A DNA stretch of 37,038 nt. Origin: CAZRIE01 sp964600075 (lineage in GTDB: Bacteria; Bacteroidota; Bacteroidia; Flavobacteriales; Flavobacteriaceae). Each line of letters begins with the position of its first letter. The first letter of the stretch is position 1. This document shows positions 21,385 to 28,973 of the stretch, piece by piece. A program made the translations under genes and the position numbers. The stretch lies in contig CAZRIE010000035.1 of NCBI GenBank assembly GCA_964600075.1, positions 1 through 37,038 of the forward strand, read 5' to 3'. The notes beneath the pieces were generated by a model. The model did no database searches and was not told where the DNA came from. It was given only the letters and a program-made list of their open reading frames with translations.

Positions 21385-24117
21385 CTATTTATTTCCACGA
21401 ACTGGCTTGGGTGCCGCAAAACTGTAAACGCTGCCATCTATACACACCACAGATACGAATGTGCCGTCTTGGGTGAATCCTACTTGGTTTAAGTGACCGT
21501 CCAATAAGAAAGAAGCCAACTCAGAACCGGTTTCGGCATCCCACAACTTTAGTTCTCCATTGGGGTCTGTGTCGCCTAAAAAATTATAGGTAATTGAAGC
21601 TAAAGTCCTGCCATCCGGTGAAAAATCCATTCCAGAAACTAATGCCTTATGAGAAGTCAATAGTATGGGTTGGGCAGTTGAGTTGGGCCATATCTCTATG
21701 TTGTTTTTCGAGGCCACCGCTGCCTTTGATCCATAGGTTGCCGTATTATGGCCTTTTATATTGGCAAGTGACATTGCCGCAAAGATTGTTCTATTATTAT
21801 GACTCCTAAAACTAGAATTTACAGTATTGACGAATTTGCCTTTCGCAATATCCCAGCTTACCACTGATATTGAATCGTTGCGATTCCTTACCTCCAATAG
21901 CAATCGTTTTCCCGAATCCACAAATTTGAGTTTTCCGATTCCCCCGCCCTTTATCTCGGTTTGTGAAATAATAGTTCCCGTCCTCAAATCCCATATACTA
22001 AGCTCGGGCCCGTCCCAATCCATTTCCTCTTCAAAAGGTCCGGTAACTGTGGCTACTACCGGTGATCCTTCTAAAAATAGGGCTATTCGAACTGGATGGT
22101 TATGGGCAAGAGTTGTAATTAGGCGCATAGTACTATGATCATATACATCCAGATTCGTAAAGCCAAGCGCAATGTACTGCTTATCTCTTGACATCTTTAT
22201 GAACATCTCCTCCGGATGGGTTTCAATATGAAGTCTTTGCTTTGCATAACGTTGATCCTCCATGGCATTCCAGACCCGTACGGTACCATCATAGCCTCCC
22301 GAGGCTACACGACCTTTGTTTGTAGCCCAAGAAAGGGAGGAGATACCGGCATTGTGGCCCTTATACGACTTCATCAACGTTCCCGATTGAAGGTCCCAGA
22401 TGTTAACCATTGAACCGTCTGGAGAGGCCAGGAACTTTCCATCTGCCGAGATGGAAAGCATTCCATCAGTTGGAGAATTATGATAGATCTCGGCAAACTT
22501 CCTTCTTTCCCAGCTCCCAACATCCCATACCTCAAGCTGGCCGTTCGAGGTGGTTGCGGAAGCTAGATATTTGCCATCCGCTGACGCGGCAAGGGAATAA
22601 ATCTTTCTTCGATCAGGGGTATCCAATAGCGTTTCCTGACTATCGGAAAGCAAATTCCAGATAAGAATTTCACCTTTTTCATTACCCAGTGCAATCCAGT
22701 CAGAACCGGGAACAAAAGCCACACTATGGCCACCAAGAAAACCTCCACTGGGCCTTCGAATCAGTTCCGAACCAGATTCGATATGCTGCACAACTGTCAG
22801 CTGGTCTGTCGCTAGTGCGATCATTGCTCCATCCGGGGAAAATCGTATTGAGTTCACGGAACCTAGCGGAAATTTGGTCTTACTTCCATTTTCAAGATCC
22901 TGCATAAAAGCGTTGCCTTCTTGTACCCAGGCCAAAAGTTTGCCATCTTTGGTCCCATCAATAGATACAACCAAGCCCTCTTTAGGACTCATCTGCTGTA
23001 TCAGAGATTCGTCAAGGGCCCACTTTTGTAAGCCTGTATCGTCTCCTCCCGAATAAACCATTTCCCCATCTGCAGCTAAATACACACTCATGGCCCTGTG
23101 CACAGGCATCACAGCGATGTCTTTATTAGTGAGTTCTTTGAGATACCTCCAAATAAAAAACTCCGAGCGGTCGTTGTGACGTGTTACCAAGGCAATCGCT
23201 TCGTCTGTCCGGCCACTTTCCCATTCACTTAATGCCAGCGTCATGTCCGAATTAAAGCGCAAACGTTTGGCCGTCCTTTCGCGCTGTAGTGCCAACAGTT
23301 CGTTTTTAACGGCGAGAAGACGTCTCTGTTCGGAAGTATCCTTTTCACGACGAACCTCGACAATTAGCCCCTGGATCGAGTCAATCGCATGGTCTAAGGA
23401 ATCCCTGGCCATGGTCACTTCTCGTAAACGTTTCTCGGCAATATCTTTTTGCGCTTCTGCTTGCAGACTATTTTCATACGATAGCCAGGCAAAAATTGAT
23501 GTGCTTAAAACCAACACCGAAAGAGCGAGAATGATCCTGTATCTCAGACGTATGGCCCTTTTATGCAGTTTGACATCCTCGCCAATCAGGTCATTCATCG
23601 CCAATCCATGAATAGCGGAAGCAATTCTGGCTGCTTTTTGTTTAAAATCCGGGTTATTCAGTGAAAGATCATCCGATGTCCTGGCTTTTCTAAAATCGAC
23701 ATAAAGGGGTTCCTCTATAAACTTACCCTTTAGATTCAATGGCAAGGCGGTGGTGACCGTCCAATTAAAATCCTTGGAGACCGTATCCCATATAATATCG
23801 CCACCGGTAAGGCAAATCAAAATAGTATTGACCGATTTATTCTGAAGCCAAAAAAACACTTCCTTCTGTACCCATTCTGAAGAAGCAGCCTTTGGGGAGC
23901 CAATTAAAATAAGAAAATCTGATTCCCACAATGCCTTCTCAATTGTACCCCATAAGTGCGGGGTGGCAGAAAGGCTAGTTTCGTCCCTAAAAATATTAAG
24001 GGCCCTCCTCTTCAATATTGGTTTTGCAATACGCTGTAATGCTTTTTGGAGGGCGGGAGCAAAATTTCCGTCCATGGCATGCGAATATGAAATAAAAGCG
24101 TTAAATCGTTGAGCCAT
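21385..24117 (-). CDS. Membrane-anchored TIR-WD40 protein
   Basis: 910 aa from ATG 24117 (MAQRFNAFISYSHAMDG). The frame stays open to 24225, but the extra 36 residues are not TIR-like. N-terminal TIR domain (about 5-140: FNAFISYSHA, NIFRDETSLSA, SDFLILIGSPKAASSEWVQK with the conserved Glu, about 86), one transmembrane helix (about 195-213, IILALSVLVLSTSIFAWL), a coiled coil (about 215-295), then WD40 repeats to the end (GHNAGISSLSW ... DGTVRVWN; FSPDGRTLAS ... GELKLWDAETG; others degenerate). TIR domains in bacteria often cleave NAD or make signalling nucleotides when a sensor is triggered. The propeller is the likely sensor or scaffold. Single gene between repeats X and Y, with no partner on its strand. 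Probable antiphage defence, function unproven. Confidence 0.85.
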   Translation of the reverse strand: MAQRFNAFISYSHAMDGNFAPALQKALQRIAKPILKRRALNIFRDETSLSATPHLWGTIEKALWESDFLILIGSPKAASSEWVQKEVFFWLQNKSVNTILICLTGGDIIWDTVSKDFNWTVTTALPLNLKGKFIEEPLYVDFRKARTSDDLSLNNPDFKQKAARIASAIHGLAMNDLIGEDVKLHKRAIRLRYRIILALSVLVLSTSIFAWLSYENSLQAEAQKDIAEKRLREVTMARDSLDHAIDSIQGLIVEVRREKDTSEQRRLLAVKNELLALQRERTAKRLRFNSDMTLALSEWESGRTDEAIALVTRHNDRSEFFIWRYLKELTNKDIAVMPVHRAMSVYLAADGEMVYSGGDDTGLQKWALDESLIQQMSPKEGLVVSIDGTKDGKLLAWVQEGNAFMQDLENGSKTKFPLGSVNSIRFSPDGAMIALATDQLTVVQHIESGSELIRRPSGGFLGGHSVAFVPGSDWIALGNEKGEILIWNLLSDSQETLLDTPDRRKIYSLAASADGKYLASATTSNGQLEVWDVGSWERRKFAEIYHNSPTDGMLSISADGKFLASPDGSMVNIWDLQSGTLMKSYKGHNAGISSLSWATNKGRVASGGYDGTVRVWNAMEDQRYAKQRLHIETHPEEMFIKMSRDKQYIALGFTNLDVYDHSTMRLITTLAHNHPVRIALFLEGSPVVATVTGPFEEEMDWDGPELSIWDLRTGTIISQTEIKGGGIGKLKFVDSGKRLLLEVRNRNDSISVVSWDIAKGKFVNTVNSSFRSHNNRTIFAAMSLANIKGHNTATYGSKAAVASKNNIEIWPNSTAQPILLTSHKALVSGMDFSPDGRTLASITYNFLGDTDPNGELKLWDAETGSELASFLLDGHLNQVGFTQDGTFVSVVCIDGSVYSFAAPKPVRGNK

Positions 24118-24288
24118 AACACCTAAGTTATTAAATTTTTGGTGCATTTGGAAGTAGTAACATTCATCCCGACGTTTAAAATCGTAATTTCTTACAAGGA
24201 TAAACAGTCTTTCAAGTTTGAACAATTTACTTCATGCGAACCTTGTGGCTGATTGTAGTTGATGATGCCGGTAATGGGACCACTTTTA

Positions 24289-24490
24289 AGAACGTATTGG
24301 TACTCTTTGGCGTATAAAAAGAGAAGGGTGTACGGCGCAGCATTGGGTTGAATATTTTCTTGCAGATGAAAAGATAAAACTTGTTAAAAGCCAAGGCGGA
24401 CTTAACGCATTTTCTTTTTCTGAAAATGGGTTGTGTTCAAGACCTTTTTTAAACGATGCGCTTTGACCGGAATTCAATAGAGGGCAATGG
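24289..24490 (+). repeat. Dispersed repeat Y, copy 2
   Basis: Parallels 17254-17480: TTTTCTTGCAGATGAAAA, AAAAGCCAAGGCGGACTTAA, CATTTTCTTTTTCTGAAAATG, GGGTTGTGTTCAAGACC, AAACGATGCGCTTTGACCGG. It lies upstream of the TIR-WD40 gene start and before the higBA module. Confidence 0.62.
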
Positions 24491-24528
24491 GTGGAGTTTG
24501 TGAATCATTGTATTCGTTTTAATAGTCG

Positions 24529-24559
24529 ATTTCCCAAAACGGGAAATAGATTATATTTG
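24529..24559 (+). promoter_or_regulatory. higBA promoter with operator
   Basis: TATATTTG (24552-24559) matches TAnnTTTG. It is preceded by a 7-bp palindrome ATTTCCC / GGGAAAT (24529-24535, 24541-24547) that likely binds HigA. With the usual spacing, transcription would begin at or next to the GTG start codon (24564), so the toxin mRNA may be leaderless. Confidence 0.6.
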
Positions 24560-24563
24560 TATT

Positions 24564-25053
24564 GTGAGAATTTATTCAAAAGGGACGTTACGTAATTTTT
24601 GGAAAAAGCATCCTGATTCAGAACAACAATTAAAATCATGGCACCAGACTTTTCAAAAAACCGGGTTTAAGAATCCAAATGAAATAAACCACTATGGATT
24701 AAAAATCCATAGTTTTTCAAAGGCAATAAAATTGCCAACAACTGTTGTGTTATTTTGGTAATTGGATTACTCGGTTAAAACCCAGTAATAATCAATAACT
24801 ATTAACATTGCAGGCTAAAATATTTGTAGAACCTAAAGTAACTGTAATAAATTGCAGGGTTTTAACCTTTAACTAGATAATAAAGTCTCTTTTTGGCTCT
24901 GCAGATATAGTAAGTGACGGAAAAATCGTTTTTAATATCTGTGGGAATCATTACCGACTGATTTCCAAGTTTAATTATAGCAAACACCTTGTGTTTATTT
25001 TGTTCGTAGGTTCACACAAGGAGTATGACAAAGTAGACGTTAAAAAATTATAA
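24564..25053 (+). pseudogene. higB: higB toxin gene split by a 190-bp insert
   Basis: The 5' part (GTG 24564) encodes MRIYSKGTLRNFWKKHPDSE ... FKNPNEI, the start of a HigB-type mRNA interferase. After a non-coding insert the same protein resumes: KSLFGSADIVSDGKIVFNI, GNHYRLISKFNYS and VGSHKEYDKV, ending TAA 25051-25053. Removing 24683-24878 joins the halves in frame and gives 97 aa, the normal HigB length. As it stands, translation ends in the insert after about 65 codons, before the catalytic C-terminal half. HigB cleaves mRNA on ribosomes. Unless the insert is removed from RNA, the toxin is inactive. higA follows 10 bp downstream. Confidence 0.85.
24689..24878 (+). mobile_element. 190-bp structured insert inside higB
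   Basis: Flanked by AATAAA direct repeats (24683-24688 and 24879-24884), consistent with a 6-bp target duplication. An insertion right after ATGA without duplication fits equally. Rich in pairings: CTATGGATT / AATCCATAG hairpin, ATTGCCAA / TTGGTAAT, ATTACTCGG / CCCAGTAAT, and a long-range perfect 11-bp pair GGTTAAAACCC (24773-24783) with GGGTTTTAACC (24857-24867). No terminal inverted repeats and no gene. Identity unknown. Confidence 0.7.
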
Positions 25054-25063
25054 AACTGAAGAA

Positions 25064-25432
25064 ATGGAAATTTCAATCATTAAGAACGAAAAACAATACA
25101 GAGCATACCTTAATCGTATGAATGAAATTTTTCACGCGGAGGATGGCACGCCCGAAGGTGAGGAATTGGATTTATTAGCTCTTGTATTGGAAAAATATGA
25201 AGATGAGTATTATCCTATCGATACACCGGATCCTATTGAAGCCATCCGTTTTATGATGGAACAAATGGGAATGGATGATAACGATTTGGGTAAAATCCTA
25301 AGCAGCCGAAGTAGAGCTTCGGAAATACTTAACAAAAAGAGGAAATTGAGCATTGCTCACATTCGTAAACTAGCGGAGCATCTGAAAATTCCTGCTGATG
25401 TCTTGATTAAGGATTATGAGTTGGCATCATAA
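25064..25432 (+). CDS. higA: HigA-family antitoxin
   Basis: 122 aa. The N-terminal half is acidic and helical (IIKNEKQYRAYLNRMNEIFH ... YYPIDTPDPIEAI), the C-terminal half an XRE helix-turn-helix (EQMGMDDNDLGKILSSRSRA ... LSIAHIRKLAEHLKIPADVL), the architecture of HigA antitoxins encoded after their toxin. It would neutralise HigB and repress the shared promoter. The partner toxin gene is split by an insert, so HigA may now be an orphan regulator. Intact frame, ATG 25064, 10 bp after the higB stop. Confidence 0.88.
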   Translation: MEISIIKNEKQYRAYLNRMNEIFHAEDGTPEGEELDLLALVLEKYEDEYYPIDTPDPIEAIRFMMEQMGMDDNDLGKILSSRSRASEILNKKRKLSIAHIRKLAEHLKIPADVLIKDYELAS

Positions 25433-25460
25433 AATTTCTTAGTTGTTCAATTTTTTCTCT

Positions 25461-25479
25461 TGTTCATGTTACATGAACA
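25461..25479. promoter_or_regulatory. Short palindrome after higA
   Basis: TGTTCATG / CATGAACA with TTA centre, 29 bp after the higA stop. Without a following T run it is a weak terminator candidate; it may be an operator. Confidence 0.4.
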
Positions 25480-25600
25480 CTTACGTTTTTGAACTATAAT
25501 TCACTAAGAGACTAAAGAAATATAGCCCTTATGTTGCTCTTCTCCCTGTTAAGCACATTCTCTTTTCCCCTATTTTAAGATACTATTCTAGTTCCCATAG

Positions 25601-25704
25601 TTATATTTAAAAGCATATAATTTATCACTATTAATCAAAAATATATGTAAAACCATATAATTTAGTATATTTGTCCTAAATTATATTTAAAAACATATAA
25701 TGCA
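25601..25704. promoter_or_regulatory. Three phased HipB operators
   Basis: Three 24-bp repeats start at 25601, 25641 and 25681, exactly 40 bp apart. Repeats 1 and 3 contain the palindrome TTATAT-N8-ATATAA; repeat 2 has ATATAT-N8-ATATAA. The N8 spacer equals that of the E. coli HipB operator TATCC-N8-GGATA. Repeat 3 overlaps the hipB start codon (25700), and repeats 2 and 3 bracket the promoter box. Confidence 0.82.
25666..25673 (+). promoter_or_regulatory. hipB -7 promoter box
   Basis: TATATTTG matches the Bacteroidota consensus TAnnTTTG and sits between operators 2 and 3, 26 bp before the ATG. The predicted transcription start, about 25680, leaves a roughly 20-nt leader. Confidence 0.65.
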
Positions 25705-25927
25705 TAGTTTATCTGAATTTGTAAAAGCCCGTAGAAAAGAGGTCAATCTCACACAACGAGAATTTGCCGAGCGAACGGGTGTTGCCTTAACCGTAGTTCG
25801 GAAAATAGAGCAGGGCAAAACAAACCTGAATATGGATAAAGTCAATCTCATACTCGGCATGTTCGGACATACGCTTGCGGCAGTCCCAACTACAGCATTA
25901 GAAAGTAAAAACAATGCAAACCGATGA
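25700..25927 (+). CDS. hipB: HipB-like XRE regulator
   Basis: 75 aa, one helix-turn-helix domain (about 6-60: LSEFVKARRKEVNLTQREFA, ERTGVALTVVRKIEQGKTNL, VNLILGMFGHTL), the HipB fold. First gene of a hipB-hipS-hipT operon; the stop overlaps the hipS start (ATGA). HipB represses the operon through upstream operators and in tripartite systems boosts neutralisation by HipS. Its C-terminal third is the part that survives as a remnant at 6687. Confidence 0.88.
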   Translation: MHSLSEFVKARRKEVNLTQREFAERTGVALTVVRKIEQGKTNLNMDKVNLILGMFGHTLAAVPTTALESKNNANR

Positions 25928-26259
25928 GAAAGGCCATTATACTATATAATGACATAATAGCAGGAGAGCTTACAGAAGCTGTTGATGGTGATTATGTGTT
26001 CCAATACAATGGCGATTACATTGCTGCCTACCCAGAACAGTTTATAACATTTTCTATGCCTGTTCGGTCCATACCCTACACTGACAATAGACTTTTCCCT
26101 TTTTTTGAAGGTTTGATTCCAGAAGGTTGGTTATTGAACATTGCTACCAAAAATTGGAAGTTGAATCCCAATGATCGAATGGGGCTATTATTGGCTTGTT
26201 GTCAAAATTGTATAGGGGCAGTAAGTGTTCAATCCGTAACAGAAAATCATGAAAAATAA
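25924..26259 (+). CDS. hipS: HipS-like antitoxin (HipA N-subdomain 1)
   Basis: 111 aa: AGELTEAVDGDYVFQYN, ITFSMPVR, FFEGLIPEGWLLNIAT, NDRMGLLLACCQNCIGAVSV. Equivalent to HipA residues 1-100 encoded separately. By analogy with E. coli HipBST it is the direct inhibitor of the HipT kinase. Overlaps hipB by 4 nt and hipT by 11 nt, which fits translational coupling and tight stoichiometry. About half identical to the copy at 6775 by eye. Confidence 0.86.
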   Translation: MRKAIILYNDIIAGELTEAVDGDYVFQYNGDYIAAYPEQFITFSMPVRSIPYTDNRLFPFFEGLIPEGWLLNIATKNWKLNPNDRMGLLLACCQNCIGAVSVQSVTENHEK

Positions 26260-27223
26260 GTGTTTATACTGCTATGATAACTTAGAAAGCGAAGGTGATT
26301 TTCATGATGCCTGTAGTTTGGCATTTTTCGGGACAAAGGAAACACCCAAATTGGAATACTCGCTGAGCCAGATGTCAGAATTGGCAAAAAATGTCGTTGA
26401 GCGCAGTATATCCGTTCCCGGGGTTCAGCCCAAATTATCCATGTCCCTTATTAATGAGTTGAAAGAAGCAGGTAATTTTAGACTGACCGTTGTTGGTGCT
26501 TTGGGTGGTAACTATATCTTTAAGCCACCATCAACCGATTACGTTGAAATGCCAGAAAACGAACATGTGACGATGCGCATCGCAGCGGCATTTGGTATTC
26601 AGGTTGTACCTTCTAGTTTAATTCGGTTGCAATCCGGTGAACTGTCCTATATCACTAAACGAATTGATAGAACGGAAGGGGGCCAGAAAATTCATATGTT
26701 GGATATGTTTCAAATAACGGAAGCTTTCGATAAGTACAAAAGCTCCATGGAAAAAGTTGGTAGGGCCCTACGCGACCATTCCGCCAATACCCAATTGGAT
26801 ATGGTTTTCTATTTTGAGCTGACCCTATTTAGTTTCTTAACGGGAAATAACGATATGCACCTCAAAAACTTCTCTATGATAAAATCCACATCCGGATGGC
26901 TACTGGCCCCAGCCTATGACTTGCTCAATGTGGCCATCGTAAACCCTGATGACAAAGAGGAAATGGCGTTAACTCTTGAGGGAAAGAAAAGCAATTTGCA
27001 CCGAGTACATTTTGAAAACCTAGGTAACCAATTAGGTCTAACGAATAAGCAAATTTCAGGTGTATTCAATCGTTTCCATAAAAAAAAGAAAGATTCGCTT
27101 AAATGGATAGCTAATTCTTTTTTGTCCGATGTTATGAAAGAAAAGTATATCGCTTTACTTAATAATCGATATAAGAGGATCTTTGATGAAAAATCAACTT
27201 CTGAGAAGTCATTATTCTTATAA
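26249..27223 (+). CDS. hipT: HipT-like Ser/Thr kinase toxin
   Basis: 324 aa. N-terminal CLYCYD ... FHDAC cluster (5-22), SVPGVQPKLSMS (55-66), GALGGNYIFKPP (83-94), YITKRIDR (134-141), catalytic loop GNNDMHLKNF (199-208, Asp202) and LAPAYDLLN (219-227, Asp224). The kinase fold and metal site look intact. HipT-type kinases phosphorylate aminoacyl-tRNA synthetases (TrpS in E. coli HipBST); the target here is unknown. Last gene of the complete operon. Its stop lies 8 bp before the island-end motif. Confidence 0.9.
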   Translation: MKNKCLYCYDNLESEGDFHDACSLAFFGTKETPKLEYSLSQMSELAKNVVERSISVPGVQPKLSMSLINELKEAGNFRLTVVGALGGNYIFKPPSTDYVEMPENEHVTMRIAAAFGIQVVPSSLIRLQSGELSYITKRIDRTEGGQKIHMLDMFQITEAFDKYKSSMEKVGRALRDHSANTQLDMVFYFELTLFSFLTGNNDMHLKNFSMIKSTSGWLLAPAYDLLNVAIVNPDDKEEMALTLEGKKSNLHRVHFENLGNQLGLTNKQISGVFNRFHKKKKDSLKWIANSFLSDVMKEKYIALLNNRYKRIFDEKSTSEKSLFL

Positions 27224-27230
27224 ATCAAAA

Positions 27231-27353
27231 GTCACCTATTCGGTGAGCACAAATTTCATGATCCCTGAAACTTCCGATATACAGGCATTTTGAAATATAA
27301 GTTCTTGTCCCTTCGCATCCATTCTTTTTTCGACATGACCCTAACAGCTCCAC
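27231..27353 (+). other. Island right end with attR core
   Basis: GTCACCTATTCGGTGAGC (27231-27248), GTTCTTGTCCCTTCGC (27301-27316) and CCCTAACAGCTCCAC ending at 27353. GCTCCAC (27347-27353) matches the tmRNA 3' end/att core. Same layout as 8056-8180. The next sequence is a strong terminator and then non-island genes. Confidence 0.72.
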
Positions 27354-27358
27354 ATTAT

Positions 27359-27385
27359 AAAACCACCGATCGGTGGTTTTATTTA
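27359..27385 (+). terminator. Perfect palindromic terminator, probably the original ssrA terminator
   Basis: AAAACCACCGAT / ATCGGTGGTTTT (27359-27380) is a perfect 22-bp palindrome followed by ATTTATTATT, 6 bp after the attR core. In an uninterrupted chromosome it would lie just behind tmRNA, so it is likely the host terminator displaced by the island. Confidence 0.75.
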
Positions 27386-27507
27386 TTATTGATACTTGCG
27401 GTTTAAAGGTTTTTCCCATATCTTTCAAAGGTTAGCGTGGATAGAAGTAAAAGGAAAGCAAATTCAAAGTTAAGAACAAGTGTAACCGAAAAAGACCAAC
27501 TAGTAAT

Positions 27508-28506
27508 TTAATTTGGTTTAACCCTGTAGGTAATGCGCCTGTTGGTAATTACATTTGCTTTCACGTTTAGGGTAACCAAGGCATCATTACAGAAACGGCT
27601 TTCATCCACAAATTCCATACTACAAAATGAGGGGCGTGACGAACCACTTCCATCCATAAAACGTCCAAGTAAAATGTTACCGGCCAAACCGGTATTCAAA
27701 GGAGAATAGGCCGGGGCCAAGGCAAAAATTGTCGTACTTCCATTGGCAGAATAGGTCACGTTTCCATTGATTTCATTATAACCGATACTGTAAGGCACAT
27801 TGCCACTGACAAAATTCCCCAAATTTATGGTAAACGAATTAGCAAGTCCGGTCGTACCATTGATGACATCGACACGAATACCAACTTGGTTTCCAGTGAT
27901 GTGGTAAATCCTAAAATTACCAGCAGTAATGATATCCGCGGTGCTTTCTTGATCTTCATATTCGAATGAGACGGTGAAGCTTGTAAAGTCAAAAATACCC
28001 CCCGTATTCGGAACATTGACATCAAAGCCTGTAGAGCCGCCAGAACCTGAGGGAAAATGAAGACCACACCCTGTTTGTGCCGCCAAGGGGTTGACTGATG
28101 TCGCATCTGGTCCAATCGCTGCGATGGTGAGATCTGGGTCATTAAAGTTAAAGCGGGAGACAATATCGTTAGGAGTGCCGTCGTCGCAAACACGGTAGGT
28201 AAAAGTATCGATACCTAAAAAACCCGTGTTAGGCGAATAGGAAAAGCTGCCATCGGCGCCCAATACCACCGATCCGTTAGACGGGGCGTTGACCGGCAAG
28301 GTCTGCACAGCAATTGTTGCAGAACCATTGGCATCGGTGTCATTGGCCAAGAGCCCATTAACTACAGAAATACTCCTAGGCACGTTATAACCCACATCAT
28401 AGGTGTCGTCCACCGCCACAGGTGCAGATTTCTGTGCCTTTACCTCGGATGGTACCGCGGAAATCAGTAGCAACCAGAGGAGTGTAAAAAGTGGCTTTGC
28501 GAGCAT
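27508..28506 (-). CDS. Secreted Ig-like/cadherin-like surface protein
   Basis: 332 aa. Signal peptide MLAKPLFTLLWLLLISAVPS up to about residue 24. Residues about 30-110 form a bacterial cadherin/Ig-like module (PVAVDDTYDV ... LLANDTDANGS ... YSPNTGFLGIDTFTYRVCDDG). Residues about 115-300 are a beta-rich domain possibly of the concanavalin/LamG type (FNFNDPDLT ... FTSFTVSFEYEDQES ... NILLGRFMDGS), with a short tail (VTLNVKANVITNRRI). No complete T9SS sorting domain is visible. Probably an exported or surface protein with an adhesive or binding role. A CTATTGG repeat tract lies only 36 bp upstream of its start codon, so tract length could alter expression. Confidence 0.72.
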   Translation of the reverse strand: MLAKPLFTLLWLLLISAVPSEVKAQKSAPVAVDDTYDVGYNVPRSISVVNGLLANDTDANGSATIAVQTLPVNAPSNGSVVLGADGSFSYSPNTGFLGIDTFTYRVCDDGTPNDIVSRFNFNDPDLTIAAIGPDATSVNPLAAQTGCGLHFPSGSGGSTGFDVNVPNTGGIFDFTSFTVSFEYEDQESTADIITAGNFRIYHITGNQVGIRVDVINGTTGLANSFTINLGNFVSGNVPYSIGYNEINGNVTYSANGSTTIFALAPAYSPLNTGLAGNILLGRFMDGSGSSRPSFCSMEFVDESRFCNDALVTLNVKANVITNRRITYRVKPN

Positions 28507-28541
28507 ATTATAAGGCTAGAGAAGGTCTAATTCCTCCTAAA

Positions 28542-28697
28542 CTATTGGCTATTGGCTATTGGCTATTGGNNNNNNNNNNNNNNNNNNNNNNNNNNNNNNN
28601 NNNNNNNNNNNNNNNNNNNNNNNNNNNNNNNNNNNNNNNNNNNNNNNNNNNNNNNNNNNNNNNNNNNNNCTATTGGCTATTGGCTATTGGCTATTGG
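28542..28697 (+). repeat. CTATTGG heptanucleotide satellite spanning an assembly gap
   Basis: Four perfect CTATTGG units (28542-28569), exactly 100 N (28570-28669), then four more perfect units (28670-28697). The 100-N block is an assembler convention for unknown length, so the true tract may be much longer. A 7-nt unit changes reading frame or promoter spacing with each slippage. It lies between divergent transcription units, close to the surface protein start. Confidence 0.93.
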
Positions 28698-28973
28698 GAT
28701 ATAAACAGAAAACCAACTAATATATTGTTCATAGAAACCAAATAGCAGGAACGGTGGCAATGATTATCGTAATCTCGACGTAAAACTCCAATGCCCCATG
28801 CTTTCCAATAGCGTAATCTTACCGAAGATTAAAACTTCCTATTTTTTTGGTCTACATGCTTATTTTTTCGACAAAAGTAGTTAGGTAAGCCGTTAATCGG
28901 CCATGCGTTTGCTTGAACGATTAGATTACTTTGAGATCGTGCTTTGCAGGAACTTTGTACAAAACAAAACGAT

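Noticed and set aside
24689..24878. Group I or group II intron in higB
   Set aside because: Too short and without the conserved core elements of group I or domain V of group II. Splicing is left only as an open possibility to test.
28491..28745. Open frame reading through the N gap (repeated YWLLAIG)
   Set aside because: Produced by a 7-nt repeat and unknown bases; not a real gene.
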